Shown piece by piece: positions 5,322 through 5,496 of a DNA stretch of 5,496 nt. This DNA is from Bacillota bacterium (lineage in GTDB: Bacteria > Bacillota > Clostridia > Peptostreptococcales > Anaerovoracaceae). The first letter of the stretch is position 1. Every line of letters starts with the position of its first letter. Under the pieces are notes generated by a model. The model had not been told where the DNA came from. It saw only the letters and a list, made by a program, of their open reading frames with translations, and searched no databases. The position numbers and the translations under genes were made by a program. The DNA lies in NCBI GenBank assembly GCA_016283945.1, contig JAEENW010000015.1, positions 1-5,496 of the forward strand, in the 5' to 3' direction.

Positions 5322-5330
5322 ATAATAACA
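5322..5330 (-). promoter_or_regulatory. Candidate extended -10 promoter of the STAS-kinase gene
   Basis: The minus strand reads TGTTATTAT (5330-5322), an extended -10 (TGn plus TATTAT), immediately after the T-tract of the upstream terminator. No good -35 is seen. A start near 5315 would give a leader of about 50 bases before the ATG at 5263. Because terminators block read-through, the gene needs a promoter in this interval, and this is the best match. Confidence 0.4.
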
Positions 5331-5331
5331 C

Positions 5332-5363
5332 AAAAAGACCCGTTCCCACAGCGGGAACAGGTC
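5332..5363 (-). terminator. Second terminator upstream of the STAS-kinase gene
   Basis: On the minus strand GACCTGTTCCC pairs with GGGAACGGGTC (11 bp, loop GCTGT), followed by TTTTT (5336-5332). One pair is a T/G wobble that would be a C/A mismatch on the other strand, so the hairpin is built for minus-strand transcripts. It ends the unit that enters from the right edge. Confidence 0.87.
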
Positions 5364-5392
5364 CGTAGAGTCACTTTTATGGCTGTATTGTC

Positions 5393-5421
5393 AAAAAACC
5401 GCCCTGTTTCAGCCGGCCGGT
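5393..5421 (-). terminator. First terminator after the right-edge gene
   Basis: On the minus strand ACCGGCC (5421-5415) pairs with GGGCGGT (5404-5398) with one internal mismatch and a 10-base loop, followed by six T residues (5398-5393, the first shared with the stem). It begins one base after the stop codon at 5423. It is weaker than the terminator 30 bases further on. Confidence 0.6.
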
Positions 5422-5422
5422 A

Positions 5423-5496
5423 TCACATGACGAGCCCCGCGGACTCGGGTCCGGAGTAGATCGAGCTGGTCCCGTCGAAGAGCTCCCAGGGGCTCA
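5423..5496 (-). CDS. C-terminal end of an unrecognised protein (runs off right edge)
   Basis: Only the last 23 codons are inside the window. The minus strand encodes SPWELFDGTSSIYSG, then PESAGLVM and a TGA stop (5425-5423). The frame is supported by its G/C-ending codons and by two terminators starting immediately after the stop. The alternative minus-strand frames give no similarly placed stop. The tail is too short for me to assign a family, and no known motif is visible. It reads in the same direction as the STAS-kinase gene but is separated from it by both terminators, so cotranscription is unlikely. Confidence 0.55.
   Translation of the reverse strand, partial: SPWELFDGTSSIYSGPESAGLVM

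Noticed and set aside
5366..5394. Consensus TTGACA (5394-5389, minus) as a promoter for the kinase gene
   Set aside because: No acceptable -10 lies 16-18 bases downstream (the sequence there is ACTCTA), and transcripts would run straight into the terminator at 5363-5332.

Overview
The window is GC-rich and densely packed. It looks like a chromosomal segment of an anaerobic Bacillota (Clostridia-like) bacterium. The grounds are the gene order mtaB, HIT protein, rpsU, phoH on one strand, a clostridial-type S21 with a lysine-rich tail, strong GGAGG ribosome sites, and Rho-independent terminators after most units. This placement is inferred from gene content and protein style, not from a database search. 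No rRNA, tRNA, CRISPR array, insertion sequence or phage gene is visible.

Layout. (1) Bases 1-2419, minus strand, read right to left: mtaB (tRNA methylthiotransferase), a HIT-family nucleotide hydrolase, rpsU (ribosomal protein S21) and the 5' end of a phoH-like gene that runs off the left edge. rpsU has its own near-consensus promoter in the gap after the HIT gene, and a strong terminator lies between rpsU and phoH. (2) Bases 2420-2537 form a compact divergent control region. Two back-to-back -10 elements flank an operator-like inverted repeat, followed by a GC-rich leader hairpin. (3) Bases 2538-3923, plus strand: a complete AbgB-like M20 amidohydrolase with very strong codon bias, followed by two consecutive terminators, the first symmetric enough to work both ways. 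(4) Bases 4073-5263, minus strand: a complete single-gene unit encoding a STAS (anti-anti-sigma-like) domain fused to an APH/choline-kinase-fold kinase. (5) Bases 5423-5496, minus strand: the last 23 codons of an unrecognised protein, followed by two terminators that insulate it from the kinase gene.

How the genes relate. The left cluster is translation and RNA housekeeping: tRNA modification, a small ribosomal protein, a PhoH-family ATPase and a nucleotide-binding hydrolase. The amidohydrolase is transcribed away from it and is probably a well-expressed catabolic or salvage enzyme, but its usual partners AbgA and AbgT are absent here, so its substrate is open. The STAS-kinase fusion stands alone and is the least understood complete gene. 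I see no evidence of a multi-gene novel system; the most interesting items are the fusion protein and the divergent control region.
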